Assembly (NCBI GenBank): GCA_021802745.1
Contig: JAJZRK010000005.1
Span: forward strand, 1 to 35,369
DNA from: a bacterium
GTDB lineage: Bacteria; Gemmatimonadota; Gemmatimonadetes; Gemmatimonadales; Gemmatimonadaceae
Length of the DNA: 35,369 nt
Reading direction: 5' to 3'
A program made the position numbers and the translations under genes. Positions 7,876 through 15,721 of this stretch are shown here, piece after piece. Below the pieces are notes generated by a model. It worked only from the letters and a program-made list of their open reading frames with translations. It searched no databases and was not told the origin of the DNA. Positions within the stretch are counted from its first letter, which is position 1. Each line of letters begins with the position of its first letter.

Positions 7876-8454
7876 ATGCGACGTCTCCTGATGTTGGTCG
7901 CCGCGACCTGCCTGGTGCCCGCCCTTGGACGCGCGCAGGAGGGAGGGCTGGGGCTCAAGGGCGGGCTCTCCTATGGCAACGTGTCGAACAGTGGAGTCCT
8001 TCCCGGGTCGGCGTCGCAGCGCACCGGCATCGCCTTCGGCGTGAGCGCCGTCACCGGCGGCACGATCGGGCTGGGCATTGAGCTGCTCTACGCGCAGCGC
8101 GGGTTCTCGAGCAGCGCCACCGAGAGTTCGCGGCACCTCGACTACCTGGACGTCCCCGTGTACGTGCGCCTGGCGGCGCCCATGGCGTCGGTGACGCCGT
8201 TTGCGTATGCCGGCCCGCAGGCGTCGTTCGAGCTCAAGTGCGGCACGGGAAGCTACGACTGCCCCGACACGGGACGCCCCACGGCGATCTTCGCCGGCGT
8301 CATCGGCGCCGGGCTGCGCCTCGGCGCGCTGCACGGGTTGTCGGTGGAAGGCCGGTATGTGTACGGCCTGACCGACCTCAAGCTGAGCACGGTCTCGACC
8401 TCCACGAGCTACCAGACGCGGTCCTTCCTGGTGCTGATGGGCATCGGCTTCTAG
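7876..8454 (+). CDS. Outer-membrane beta-barrel protein, PorT-like
   Basis: 192 residues starting at the ATG at 7876 (GGAG just upstream, two bases after the previous stop, so coupled to it). Signal peptide MRRLLMLVAATCLVPALGRAQ. The rest alternates short beta strands and turns (GLGLKGGLSYGNVS, FGVSAVTGGTIGLGIELLYAQRGFSS, LDYLDVPVYVRL) and ends in an aromatic residue (LMGIGF), as in eight-stranded outer-membrane barrels of the OMP_b-brl_2 type. Two cysteines (in ELKCGTGSYDCPD) could form a loop disulfide. The frame is open well upstream of 7876, but that part lacks coding character. Confidence 0.85.
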   Translation: MRRLLMLVAATCLVPALGRAQEGGLGLKGGLSYGNVSNSGVLPGSASQRTGIAFGVSAVTGGTIGLGIELLYAQRGFSSSATESSRHLDYLDVPVYVRLAAPMASVTPFAYAGPQASFELKCGTGSYDCPDTGRPTAIFAGVIGAGLRLGALHGLSVEGRYVYGLTDLKLSTVSTSTSYQTRSFLVLMGIGF

Positions 8455-8475
8455 GCGCCGCCCACCGGTTGGCGC

Positions 8476-8508
8476 ATCCCTCGCCGGCACCGCATGCCGG
8501 CGGGGGAT
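8476..8508 (+). terminator. Intrinsic terminator-like hairpin
   Basis: ATCCC-T-CGCCGGC pairs with GCCGGCG-G-GGGAT (13 pairs including one G-U) around ACCGCAT, followed by a short T run. It lies 22 bases after the beta-barrel stop codon. Confidence 0.6.
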
Positions 8509-8568
8509 TTGCCGTGCCGCGCCGGGGCAGGCGTTACGCAACGCTACGTCAAGCGGCGTACGCACTCT

Positions 8569-8594
8569 TTCATCCGTTTGGGCGATGGGTTGGC
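8569..8594 (+). promoter_or_regulatory. Second copy of the 26-base shared upstream motif
   Basis: About 21 of 26 positions match 7573-7598. It lies about 125 bases before the lipoprotein ATG. The inverted repeat seen in the first copy is not preserved here, so the sequence rather than a hairpin may be what is conserved. Confidence 0.3.
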
Positions 8595-8719
8595 ACTCCG
8601 GCGACCCGTACCGTCCAGCATGTGCCAAGGGTTCATCGGAACCGTTGCGCCCATCACGCCGCTTCCCGTCACCGGAAGGGCGCGGTTTCCACCATCCAAG
8701 CAAGTCGGACGGAGCGAAC

Positions 8720-9379
8720 ATGATGCGATCACTACTGGCAGGGGCAATGGTGCTGGGTCTCGCGGCCTGCGGGAGCGGCGCCGCGAAGGATGCGCCGCCG
8801 GGGGCCGACGGTGCGGCTGGCGGCTCGGCACGCACGGGAGCGGCGGCACGATCGCTGGAGTCGGGCACGCTGGTGAGCGCCACGATCCAGACGGCGCTGA
8901 ACTCGCGCACGAACAAGGCAGGCGAGACGGTGCGCGCGCTGGTGAGCGCGAACGTCGCCGACGCGCGCGGACGCACGGTGATTCCGGCCGGGTCCACGGT
9001 GCTGCTGTCCGTCGTGCAGCTCGAGCCCGGCAGTGAGCAGATCCGTCCCGAGGGGCGGCTCGTGCTGGCGGTCCGCTCGGTGGAGATTGACGGCCAGTCG
9101 TATCCGATTGCCGGCACGCTCGCCCCCGTGGCGCACCATTTCGAGGGGCGCGGCATCACCAAGGATGAGGCGGCTCGCATTGGCGCCGGCACGGCGGTCG
9201 GCGCGGTGGCCGGCCAGGTCATCGGCAAGAACACGAAAAGCACGGTGCTCGGGGGCGCGATCGGCGCCGTCGCCGGCACGGCCGTCGCGGTGCGCTATGC
9301 GTACCACGACGTCGTCGTCTCGGCCGGCACGCCGATCAGCTTCACGCTCCAGAACGCCTTGACCCTCTCGTCGAGATAG
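8720..9379 (+). CDS. Glycine-zipper lipoprotein
   Basis: 219 residues from the ATG at 8720, with GGAG five bases upstream; a longer open frame to 8585 lacks support. Lipobox LAAC with the lipidated C17. Residues about 45-135 form a beta-rich domain opening with SGTLVSATIQTALNSRTNKAGE, reminiscent of the domain in TrbI-like and other envelope proteins that begins with a tolerable-range value statement (LPAGT...). Residues about 150-195 are a glycine-zipper segment (RIGAGTAVGAVAGQVIG and GGAIGAVAGTAVAV) of the kind found in 17-kDa surface antigens and likely inserting in the membrane. No enzymatic motif. Probably an outer-membrane lipoprotein of envelope maintenance. Confidence 0.75.
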   Translation: MMRSLLAGAMVLGLAACGSGAAKDAPPGADGAAGGSARTGAAARSLESGTLVSATIQTALNSRTNKAGETVRALVSANVADARGRTVIPAGSTVLLSVVQLEPGSEQIRPEGRLVLAVRSVEIDGQSYPIAGTLAPVAHHFEGRGITKDEAARIGAGTAVGAVAGQVIGKNTKSTVLGGAIGAVAGTAVAVRYAYHDVVVSAGTPISFTLQNALTLSSR

Positions 9380-9428
9380 GGGCAGTCGCCCCGGGCTCGC
9401 ATTCACGCAGGCTGCAGGAGGAGTTGTT

Positions 9429-11747
9429 ATGACGCATAACCTGAAGGACCGCATTCGCCGGGTGCTGTCACCCATTCGCGGGAACGCGCGGGCGTTGCTC
9501 GCCGCGACGCTCGTCGTGGCGTTTGCCGCGGCGTGCGACGTGCACGGCATCTCGGAGCCCGGCACGCTGGTCAGCATCACGGTCACGCCCAACGCGACTT
9601 TGATCGTCGGCGGCACGCAGCAGATGGTCGCCGTCGGTTACGACGCCGAAGGGCGCAGCATCGCGATCTCGCCGACGTGGTCCGTGGCCGCGGGCGGCGG
9701 CACCGTGGCCTCAACCGGCATGTTCACCGCCGGCAACGTGACCGGGATCTTCGCCAACACCGTCGTGGCCTCGGTCGGCTCGATATCGGGACGGGCGTCG
9801 ATTACAGTCACCGCCGGTCCGCTGGCGACGATCACGGTCGTCCCGACGCCGGTGACGCTGGCCGTCACTGCGACGCAGCAGTTTACGGCCGTCGGCAAGG
9901 ATGCCGGCGGAAACATCGTGGCGTTCAACGCCACCTGGTCCGTGGTTGCTGGCGGCGGCACCATCAACGCCAACGGCATCTTCACGGCCGGCGGGGCGCC
10001 CGGCACCTACACCAACACGGTGCAGGCGTCGCACAACGACATCAAGGGGTTCGCGACGGTCGTCGTGACCACTGGGCCGTTGGCAAGCCTCACGCTGACG
10101 CCGAATCCCGATACGCTCATCGTTCTCGCCAGCCGCCAGTTCATCGTGGTGGGCAAGGACGCGAGCGGCAACGTGCTGTCCATCGCAGCGGCCTGGTCGG
10201 TCGTGGCGGGCGGCGGTACGGTAGATAACGCCGGTGTCTTCACCGCCGGTACGACGCCGGGCACGTTCCCGAACACGGTCAAGGCGACGAGCGGCTCGAT
10301 GTCCGCCACGGCCACCGTCGTCGTCAGGACGGGCCCGCTCGCGACCATCACGGTCACGCCGAGTCCGGCCACGCTGGCCATCAACATCGCGCAACAGTTC
10401 GTGGCCGTGGGTCGTGATGTCGGCGGCAACATCGTGCCGATCACGCCCGTGTGGTCCGTCGTCGCGGGTGGCGGCGCCATCAACGCGGCGAGCGGCCTCT
10501 TCACGGCCGGCACGCTGCCGGGCACGTACACCAACACGGTGCGGGCGAGCGTCGGCCTCCTCGGCGGCTTCGCCACCGTCATCGTGACCACGGGGCCGCT
10601 GGCGTCGATCACCGTGACGCCGAATCCGGCGTCCGTGCAGACGCTCAATACGCAGCAGTTCATCGCCATCGGCCGTGACGCCGGCGGCAACGTCTTCGTG
10701 ATGACGCCGGTCTGGACCATCATCAATGGCGGCGGCAGCATCAACGCGGGCACCGGTCTCTTCACCGCAGGCGCGGTGGCGGGCACCTACACCAACACGG
10801 TGCAGGCGACGAGCGGCACGGTCTCCGGCACGGCAACCGTCACGGTGACGGCGATTGCGCCGGTGCTGGCGACGATCACGGTATCGCCGGATCCCGCGTC
10901 CTTGCTCACCAACGCCACCCAGCTGTTCACGGCCGTTGGCCGCGACGGCCTTGGCGTGATCATCCCGATCGCGCCGGCCTGGACCGTCGTGAACGGCGGC
11001 GGCAGCATCAACCTCGGCACCGGGCTGTTCACCGCTGGTGCGGTGGCTGGCACGTTCACCAACACGGTCAGGGCGACTGTGGGCGCGATCTCGGGCGACG
11101 CAGACGTCATCGTGACGGCCGTCATCCCGCCGCCGGCAGGCCTCCTTGGCGCGGCGATCCTGCCGAATGGCATCATGGCCGGACAGAGCGTGACGTGCTC
11201 CGGACTGGGCATCATCAATGCCGACATCAGCATCAGCCCGGGGAGCACGCTCAGCGGCTTCGGCCCGTGCGTCTACACGGGCGTCACGCACCTGGGTGAC
11301 CCGACGGCGCTGACGGCGCAGAACCAGCTCACGGCGGCGTACGTCGCGCTGATGGGCATGCCGTGCCCCGCGGCCAACAACTTCGGGACGGTGGACTATG
11401 CGGCCAAGACCCTGCCGGCCGGCGTCTACTGCAGCCCGAGCGTGGTCAACGTGACCGGGAACCTGACGCTGGACGGCGGCGGCGACCTGAATGCGGTGTT
11501 TGTCATCCAGGCGGGCAGCGCGCTCGTCGGGGCGGCGAACATCAACCTGATTGGCCTCGCGCAGGCCAAGAACGTCTACTGGGTGGTGGGCAGCTCGGCC
11601 ACCCTGAACGCGTCGAATTGGAAGGGCAACATCGTCGCCCTGTCGAGCATCGACCTGAAGGTGAACACCACACTGCTGGGCCGCGCGCTGGCTCGCAACG
11701 GGTCGGTCTCGCTGGATGCCACAAGCAACGTCATCACGCTGCCATAA
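9429..11747 (+). CDS. Lipoprotein with six Ig-like repeats and a DUF3494 ice-binding-like domain
   Basis: 772 residues; excellent ribosome site (AGGAGGAG 6 bases before the ATG). Signal with lipobox FAAAC, C36 as the lipidated residue. Six repeats of about 82-90 residues follow (about 45-565), each opening LxTITVxPxPxxL and containing a W-S/T-V-V-x-G-G-G segment and FTAG...TYTNTV, as in bacterial Ig-like domains. From about 568 to the end is a DUF3494 domain, the beta-helical fold of bacterial ice-binding proteins and some adhesins (GxGIINADISISPG, AVFVIQAGSALV, NVYWVVGSSATL, GRALARNGSVSLD). The repeats project a DUF3494 tip from the cell surface, so adhesion to ice or another surface is a fair inference, while ice binding itself is not shown. 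Confidence 0.9.
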   Translation: MTHNLKDRIRRVLSPIRGNARALLAATLVVAFAAACDVHGISEPGTLVSITVTPNATLIVGGTQQMVAVGYDAEGRSIAISPTWSVAAGGGTVASTGMFTAGNVTGIFANTVVASVGSISGRASITVTAGPLATITVVPTPVTLAVTATQQFTAVGKDAGGNIVAFNATWSVVAGGGTINANGIFTAGGAPGTYTNTVQASHNDIKGFATVVVTTGPLASLTLTPNPDTLIVLASRQFIVVGKDASGNVLSIAAAWSVVAGGGTVDNAGVFTAGTTPGTFPNTVKATSGSMSATATVVVRTGPLATITVTPSPATLAINIAQQFVAVGRDVGGNIVPITPVWSVVAGGGAINAASGLFTAGTLPGTYTNTVRASVGLLGGFATVIVTTGPLASITVTPNPASVQTLNTQQFIAIGRDAGGNVFVMTPVWTIINGGGSINAGTGLFTAGAVAGTYTNTVQATSGTVSGTATVTVTAIAPVLATITVSPDPASLLTNATQLFTAVGRDGLGVIIPIAPAWTVVNGGGSINLGTGLFTAGAVAGTFTNTVRATVGAISGDADVIVTAVIPPPAGLLGAAILPNGIMAGQSVTCSGLGIINADISISPGSTLSGFGPCVYTGVTHLGDPTALTAQNQLTAAYVALMGMPCPAANNFGTVDYAAKTLPAGVYCSPSVVNVTGNLTLDGGGDLNAVFVIQAGSALVGAANINLIGLAQAKNVYWVVGSSATLNASNWKGNIVALSSIDLKVNTTLLGRALARNGSVSLDATSNVITLP
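9540..11100 (+). repeat. Six tandem Ig-domain-encoding repeats
   Basis: In-gene tandem repeat of about 250-265 bases per unit. Words such as ACCAACACGGT and GGCGGCGGCA recur once per unit at matching positions. Such repeats can expand or contract by recombination. Confidence 0.75.
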
Positions 11748-11754
11748 CGCTGGC

Positions 11755-11793
11755 GCGCGCTGGGGCCGGACGTCCGTCCGGTCCCAGCAGCGC
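11755..11793 (+). terminator. Strong hairpin between the DUF3494 and OmpA genes
   Basis: A 13-base-pair stem (GCTGGGGCCGGAC with GTCCGGTCCCAGC, one G-U) closes a four-base loop GTCC; a GCG/CGC extension lies outside after a two-base bulge. No U tract follows. It may end or attenuate transcription between the two genes, or stabilise the upstream mRNA. Confidence 0.45.
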
Positions 11794-11816
11794 ACCAGAC
11801 TACTAGGAGACATCAG

Positions 11817-12866
11817 ATGTCACTCAGAACACTTACGATTGCCTGCGCGGCGCTGGTGATGGCCGTGCCGGCGGCCGCGCAGCAGCGCGGCACGATCGAG
11901 TTCGGCGCGTTTGCCAGCGCCGGCCGGTTTGACAAGGCCCTGACGCTCGATCAGGGGTTCGGTGGAGGCGGGCGCATCGGTGCCTTCCTGACGCCGCGCA
12001 CGTCGCTCGAGTTCGAAAAGGGCGAGATGCGGGCCACGCGTACGCTGGGCCTGCGCGACGTCAACGTCGGTATCCTGTCGGCCCGCCTTACGCAGATCTT
12101 CGCCCGCACGGGCGGACTGTCGCTGATGATCGGCGCCGGCGCCGGGGGAAGCACCGAGACCAATTTCATGCATAGCTACGGGGTCAACGCCCTCGTGGGC
12201 GCGAAGCTGGCGCTGGGTCCGAACGCGGCGCTGCGCGCCGACCTCATCGGCGACTGGCTCGCCAACGAGGACTGGAAGTCGTACCAGAGCCTGCACGTGG
12301 GGCTCAGCCTCTATCGCAATCCGTTCCACGTCACGCGCATCGTGAAGGTCGAGGCGCCGGCGACGCTGCACAGCGACTCGGTGAGCGCCGAGGAGCAGGC
12401 GCGTCTTCGTCGTGCAGAGGCGGCCTACCGGGCGCTGCGTGACTCGCTGAGCCGGCAGCGTGCGCCGGCTCCCGTTGCGCCGTCCTCGGAAGCTGCTCTG
12501 GCCACGATGGAAGAGAAGATCCACTTCGATACGGACAAGTCGGACCTGACCGCCGAGGCGCAGCGTATCCTCGACGAGAAGGTGAAGGTGTTCATTGCCA
12601 ACCCCGACTTGCGGATCGTGATCGAGGGCAACGCGGATGAACGCGCGACGGACGCGTACAACATGGCGCTGGGCCGGCGCCGCTCGGAGGCGGCCAAGGC
12701 CTACCTGGTGGCGAAGGGCATCGATCCCGTGCGCATTGTCGTGACGAGCGAAGGTGAGCGTCAGCCCACCGCGGCCGGCGTGACGCCGGAAGCGCAGGCG
12801 CTGAACCGCCGGGCCGAGTTCCGGCTGCTCATCTCGTCTGCCTACCTCGTGAAGCCGAAGCCGTAA
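11817..12866 (+). CDS. OmpA-family outer-membrane protein (1 of 3)
   Basis: 349 residues with TAGGAGA 8 bases upstream of the ATG. Signal peptide MSLRTLTIACAALVMAVPAAAQ. An eight-strand-like barrel occupies about 23-175 (GTIEFGAFASAGRFD, LEFEKGEMRATRTL, LHVGLSLYRNPF). A charged helical linker (180-220, EEQARLRRAEAAYRALRDSL) precedes a C-terminal OmpA/Pal peptidoglycan-binding domain (about 225-345: KIHFDTDKSDLTAEAQRILDEK; IEGNADERATDAYNMALGRRRSEAAKAYL). It tethers the outer membrane to peptidoglycan. The G-N-A-D-E-R variant of the usual G-H-T-D is Pal-like. Confidence 0.92.
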   Translation: MSLRTLTIACAALVMAVPAAAQQRGTIEFGAFASAGRFDKALTLDQGFGGGGRIGAFLTPRTSLEFEKGEMRATRTLGLRDVNVGILSARLTQIFARTGGLSLMIGAGAGGSTETNFMHSYGVNALVGAKLALGPNAALRADLIGDWLANEDWKSYQSLHVGLSLYRNPFHVTRIVKVEAPATLHSDSVSAEEQARLRRAEAAYRALRDSLSRQRAPAPVAPSSEAALATMEEKIHFDTDKSDLTAEAQRILDEKVKVFIANPDLRIVIEGNADERATDAYNMALGRRRSEAAKAYLVAKGIDPVRIVVTSEGERQPTAAGVTPEAQALNRRAEFRLLISSAYLVKPKP

Positions 12867-12875
12867 TCCAGGCGT

Positions 12876-12933
12876 GGTGGGCTGGTCGTCAGCCCACCCA
12901 CTGGTGGCTGGCCGGAGGCGGGCAACCGCCTCC
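12876..12933 (+). terminator. Two adjacent stem-loops after the first ompA
   Basis: GGTGGGCTG/CAGCCCACC (12876-12898, loop GTCGT) and GGAGGCGG/CCGCCTCC (12914-12933, loop GCAA, a GNRA tetraloop) are both perfect. They sit between the OmpA gene and the orphan OrfA. A terminator or mRNA-stabilising role is likely; no U tract. Confidence 0.45.
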
Positions 12934-12970
12934 AGCCGGCAGCGGAAGCGGCACGGGACAGGGAGACCCC

Positions 12971-13261
12971 ATGCGACCGAGCAAGTATTCCGACGACCAG
13001 ATCCGGCAGGCGATCGAGCGCGTCGCGAACGGCGTGCCCCTCGTCGCGATGTGCCGGACGATGGGAGTCACACAGACCACGTTTTACCGATGGCGCAAGA
13101 AGTACGGTGACGGCGGTGCGACGGGACCGAATGAACTGCGGGCCCTTCGCGACGAGAACCACCGCCTGAAACAGCTCGTGGCCGATCTCTACCTCGAGCA
13201 GCAGGTCCTGCAGGCGTCCATCACCAAACACACACAGGCCGACCGCCGAGCGCGGGGCTAG
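12971..13261 (+). CDS. Orphan IS3/IS911-type transposase OrfA (HTH protein)
   Basis: 96 residues, full length for an OrfA. Helix-turn-helix of the HTH_Tnp_1 family about 5-55 (YSDDQIRQAIERVANGV; MGVTQTTFYRWRKKYG) and a leucine-zipper-like C-terminal helix about 60-90 (LRDENHRLKQLVADLYLEQQVLQ). In IS3 elements OrfA is followed by an OrfB integrase (DDE) reached by a -1 frameshift; here the next frames encode an unrelated membrane protein and no DDE remnant or inverted ends are seen. It is either the residue of an IS3 element or a domesticated DNA-binding protein. Its reading frame is intact, and GGGAGA lies just upstream of the start. Confidence 0.8.
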   Translation: MRPSKYSDDQIRQAIERVANGVPLVAMCRTMGVTQTTFYRWRKKYGDGGATGPNELRALRDENHRLKQLVADLYLEQQVLQASITKHTQADRRARG

Positions 13262-13273
13262 GGAGCGCGGACA

Positions 13274-13423
13274 ATGCTGATGACGGTGCTGATGATTCTG
13301 GTGCTCCTCTGGGTCCTGGGGATGGTCACCTCGTACACGATGGGCGGGCTCATTCACGTGCTGCTCGTGATTGCCGTCATCGTCGTGCTCGTGCGGGTCA
13401 TCCAGGGCAAGCGCCCCTTCTAA
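13274..13423 (+). CDS. lmo0937-family small membrane protein
   Basis: 49 residues, below the usual size cut-off for gene calling. The sequence is almost all membrane helix: a first segment about 1-18, the polar turn TSYTMGGLIH (19-28), a second segment 29-41, and a basic end RVIQGKRPF. The TSYT-x-GG-x-IH turn followed by a helix and I-I-x-G-R/K-R-P is the hallmark of the lmo0937 family. GGAG lies 8 bases before the ATG and 12 bases separate it from the orphan OrfA. Function unknown; such proteins often sit with stress and envelope genes, as here. Confidence 0.8.
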   Translation: MLMTVLMILVLLWVLGMVTSYTMGGLIHVLLVIAVIVVLVRVIQGKRPF

Positions 13424-13436
13424 CCGGAGACACATC

Positions 13437-13655
13437 ATGAACGCGCTCAAAGTCGTGGCGGTGGTGCTGATCGCCGCCGGAGCTGCCGGGCTGTTCTTCG
13501 GCGACTTCAGCTGGACGAGGACGACGCATGCGGCCCAGATCGGGACGCTCGAGCTGCAGGTGAAGGACCAGCGGAGCGTGAACATCCCCGTGTGGGCCGG
13601 CATGGCGGCGATTCTCGTCGGCGCCGGCATCCTGCTGGTTCCCGTTCGCAAGTAG
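13437..13655 (+). CDS. Small two-helix inner-membrane protein
   Basis: 72 residues from the ATG at 13437 with CCGGAG 7 bases upstream, 13 bases after the lmo0937-type gene. N-terminal helix about 5-22 (VVAVVLIAAGAAGLFFG), a polar extracytoplasmic segment 25-50 (TRTTHAAQIGTLELQVKDQRSVNIPVW in part), and a second helix 51-68 ending in VPVRK. This layout, with a central E-x-x-V-K-D and N-I-P-V-W, is that of a widespread small conserved membrane protein with no known function. Probably co-transcribed with its neighbours. Confidence 0.75.
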   Translation: MNALKVVAVVLIAAGAAGLFFGDFSWTRTTHAAQIGTLELQVKDQRSVNIPVWAGMAAILVGAGILLVPVRK

Positions 13656-13717
13656 GCTCTTGGCGCGCCGGCACGCAGTCAGGTGACGGCGCGCTTCACG
13701 GTTTCCACGAGGTACAA

Positions 13718-14401
13718 ATGAAGAACCACGAGATGCTGTTCGCGGGCCGCACGCGGCGCGGGGTCATGGCCGTCGCCCTGCTCGCCCTGAGCGTGTCAGC
13801 CTGTTCCATGCTGAACAAGAAGGGGCAGGGGGCGCTGGTCGGCGCCGGGGTGGGCGGCGCGGTTGGCGCCGTCGTCGGCAACCAGACGGGTTCCACGGCG
13901 CGCGGCGCGATCATCGGCGCGGCGGTCGGCGGACTCGCCGGCGGGATCATCGGCCACCAGATGGACCAGCAGGCGAAGGAGATCAAGCAGGAAATCCCCG
14001 GCGCCGAAGTCCAGCGCGTGGGAGAAGGCATTCAGGTGACGTTCGCGTCGAGCATGCTGTACGACTTCGACTCCGACGTCGTGCTCTCACAGGCGGCGGC
14101 GAACCTGCGCAACCTCGCGGCGAGCCTCGGCAAGTTCCCGAACACCGACATCCTGATCGTCGGTCACACCGATGCGACGGGGTCCGCCGATTACAACCAG
14201 GGGCTGTCGCAGCGTCGCGCGACCGCGGCTGCGAATTACCTGATCGCGCAGGGCGTCGCTTCGACGCGTGTGCGGACGGCGGGACGTGGCGAGATGGAAC
14301 CCATCGCCACCAACGATTCGGAGCTGGGCCGCCAGACGAACCGCCGCGTCGAGATCGCGATTGTCGCGAACGAAGTGACGCGCAAGGCCCCGGGCAACTG
14401 A
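13718..14401 (+). CDS. OmpA-family lipoprotein with glycine zipper, YiaD-like (2 of 3)
   Basis: 227 residues from the ATG at 13718 (GAGG 7 bases upstream); the frame is open earlier but the lipoprotein signal decides the start. Lipobox SVSAC, C29. Glycine-zipper region about 38-88 (ALVGAGVGGAVGAVVG, IIGAAVGGLAGGIIGHQMD), then an OmpA domain about 105-222 (MLYDFDSDVVL; IVGHTDATGSADYNQGLSQRRA; NRRVEIAIV). The peptidoglycan-binding D and R are present (HTDATG; NRRVEI). This is the architecture of YiaD/YfiB-like lipoproteins that brace the outer membrane. Confidence 0.92.
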   Translation: MKNHEMLFAGRTRRGVMAVALLALSVSACSMLNKKGQGALVGAGVGGAVGAVVGNQTGSTARGAIIGAAVGGLAGGIIGHQMDQQAKEIKQEIPGAEVQRVGEGIQVTFASSMLYDFDSDVVLSQAAANLRNLAASLGKFPNTDILIVGHTDATGSADYNQGLSQRRATAAANYLIAQGVASTRVRTAGRGEMEPIATNDSELGRQTNRRVEIAIVANEVTRKAPGN

Positions 14402-14433
14402 ACCATCTCCCACTCCTCTAACGAAACTTCACG

Positions 14434-15477
14434 ATGAAACGACAACTCGCATGGATGGCCGCGGGGCTGCTGATGGCCGCGCCGATGCTCGGTGCGCAGA
14501 ACGCCGCGGCCGTGGAAATCGGCGTCTTCGGGCAGTACTCGAAGTACGACGCCTTCACGCACCTGAAGGACGGACTGGGGGCCGGGGCGCGCCTCGGCGT
14601 CTATCCGTTCAGGAACTTCGCCCTCGAGTACGAGGCCGACATGACCAAGACGAGCAGCTCGCTGCTCGGCGACCTGACGGCGTGGAACAACCGCATTGAC
14701 GGCATCTTCTACTTCCCGATGAGCCAGAAGCTGAAGCTGCTGGCGGGCGGCGGCTGGACCGGCACGCGCTACTACTCGGACACGACGCTGAACGAGTTCG
14801 ATTCCGGCGGCAACGCCGTGGTCGGATTCAAGTACTGCTTCAGTGACAAGTGGGCCATGCGCACCGACGTCAACGCCGACTTCAAGGATCCGTCGGACCA
14901 GACACTCTCCGGCGAGCGCACACGCACGTACAATGCGCGCATCGGATTCAGCCGCTTCATCGGCGGCCCGTCGCGCAACAGCCCGTGCTACATCGCGCCG
15001 CCGCCGCCGGCTCCGGTGTACGTCGCACCGGCGCCAACACCGGCACCGCCGCCGCCGATGCCGCCGACGCCCGTGCTGCAGGAGACGCCAACGCCGCAGC
15101 AGCCAGCCCCGGCCCAGAAGCCGGCGCCGACGCGCCGCGAACTGCTGACGCTGCGCGGCAACGCGTTCGAGTTCGACAAGTTCAGCCTCACCACTGGGGC
15201 CAAGGACACCTTGCAGGTGGTGGTCCGCACGCTGCAGCAATACCCGGATGCCAAGATCGAGATCCAGGGGCACACGGACTGGATCGGCAGCGAGACGTAC
15301 AACCAGGCGCTGTCCGAGCGCCGGGCGAAGGCGGTGCGCGACTACCTCGTCTCGCAAGGCATTGCGGCGGGACGCATCACGACGATCGGCTACGGCGAGA
15401 CCCAGCCGGTCGCCACCAACGAGACGGCCGCGGGACGCGCGGAGAACCGCCGCGTGGTGATCATCGAAGTGCCGTAA
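14434..15477 (+). CDS. OmpA-family outer-membrane protein with Pro-rich hinge (3 of 3)
   Basis: 347 residues, 32 bases after the previous gene. Signal peptide MKRQLAWMAAGLLMAAPMLGAQ. Barrel about 23-180 with alternating strands (VEIGVFGQYSKYDAF, LGVYPFRNFALEYEAD, NAVVGFKYCF). A proline/alanine hinge at about 187-235 then leads to the OmpA domain about 238-345 (FEFDKFSLTTGAKDTL; IQGHTDWIGSETYNQALSERRAKAVRDYL; NRRVVIIEV). This is the classic OmpA layout. Together with the other two OmpA genes in 4 kb it suggests a locally expanded set of outer-membrane-to-wall tethers. Confidence 0.92.
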   Translation: MKRQLAWMAAGLLMAAPMLGAQNAAAVEIGVFGQYSKYDAFTHLKDGLGAGARLGVYPFRNFALEYEADMTKTSSSLLGDLTAWNNRIDGIFYFPMSQKLKLLAGGGWTGTRYYSDTTLNEFDSGGNAVVGFKYCFSDKWAMRTDVNADFKDPSDQTLSGERTRTYNARIGFSRFIGGPSRNSPCYIAPPPPAPVYVAPAPTPAPPPPMPPTPVLQETPTPQQPAPAQKPAPTRRELLTLRGNAFEFDKFSLTTGAKDTLQVVVRTLQQYPDAKIEIQGHTDWIGSETYNQALSERRAKAVRDYLVSQGIAAGRITTIGYGETQPVATNETAAGRAENRRVVIIEVP

Positions 15478-15478
15478 G

Positions 15479-15530
15479 CGTCGTGCGTGACTCGTGACCC
15501 TTCGACCGAAGGGCACGAGCCCGCACGACG
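15479..15530 (+). terminator. Long imperfect hairpin after the third ompA
   Basis: Three stacked stems: CGTCGTGCG/CGCACGACG (9 bp), CTCGTG/CACGAG (6 bp) and CCCTTC/GAAGGG (6 bp) with loop GACC, separated by small bulges. It begins two bases after the OmpA stop. No T run follows. Confidence 0.5.
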
Positions 15531-15549
15531 GTCATTTGTGGATTGTCTT

Positions 15550-15589
15550 GAGGGGGTCCGGCGGAGAGAGCTTCCCGCCGGGCCCCCTC
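15550..15589. terminator. 15-bp hairpin between convergent genes
   Basis: GAGGGGGTCCGGCGG pairs with CCGCCGGGCCCCCTC (one G-U) around a 10-base loop. It is the second strong hairpin in this convergent gap and could block read-through from either side. Confidence 0.5.
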
Positions 15590-15613
15590 ACGTATTGCAT
15601 CGGCTTCCGGTTT

Positions 15614-15683
15614 GTCTCACGTCTCACGTCTCGCGTCTCACGTCTCACGTCTCGCGTCTCACGTCTCACGTCTCGCGTCTCGC
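15614..15683. repeat. Heptamer tandem array, unit GTCTCRC (10 copies)
   Basis: Ten contiguous 7-base units read GTCTCAC or GTCTCGC. The A/G choice itself follows a pattern of A, A, G for the first nine units, giving a 21-base super-repeat. On the other strand the unit is AGACGYG, sharing the AGACG core of the arrays at 27964, 28061 and 29415. It lies in the gap between the convergent ompA and Omp85-like genes. Confidence 0.9.
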
Positions 15684-15721
15684 GCCGCGCGGCGGCGCGC
15701 CGCCGTCGCCGCGGATGCCGC

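Noticed and set aside
9429..15477. Prophage or secretion-system locus
   Set aside because: The OmpA, DUF3494 and small membrane proteins have no phage or secretion core genes among them; the single OrfA is not enough to call a mobile region.
15614..15683. Heptamer array as a CRISPR array
   Set aside because: Unit of 7 bases without spacers and no cas genes nearby.
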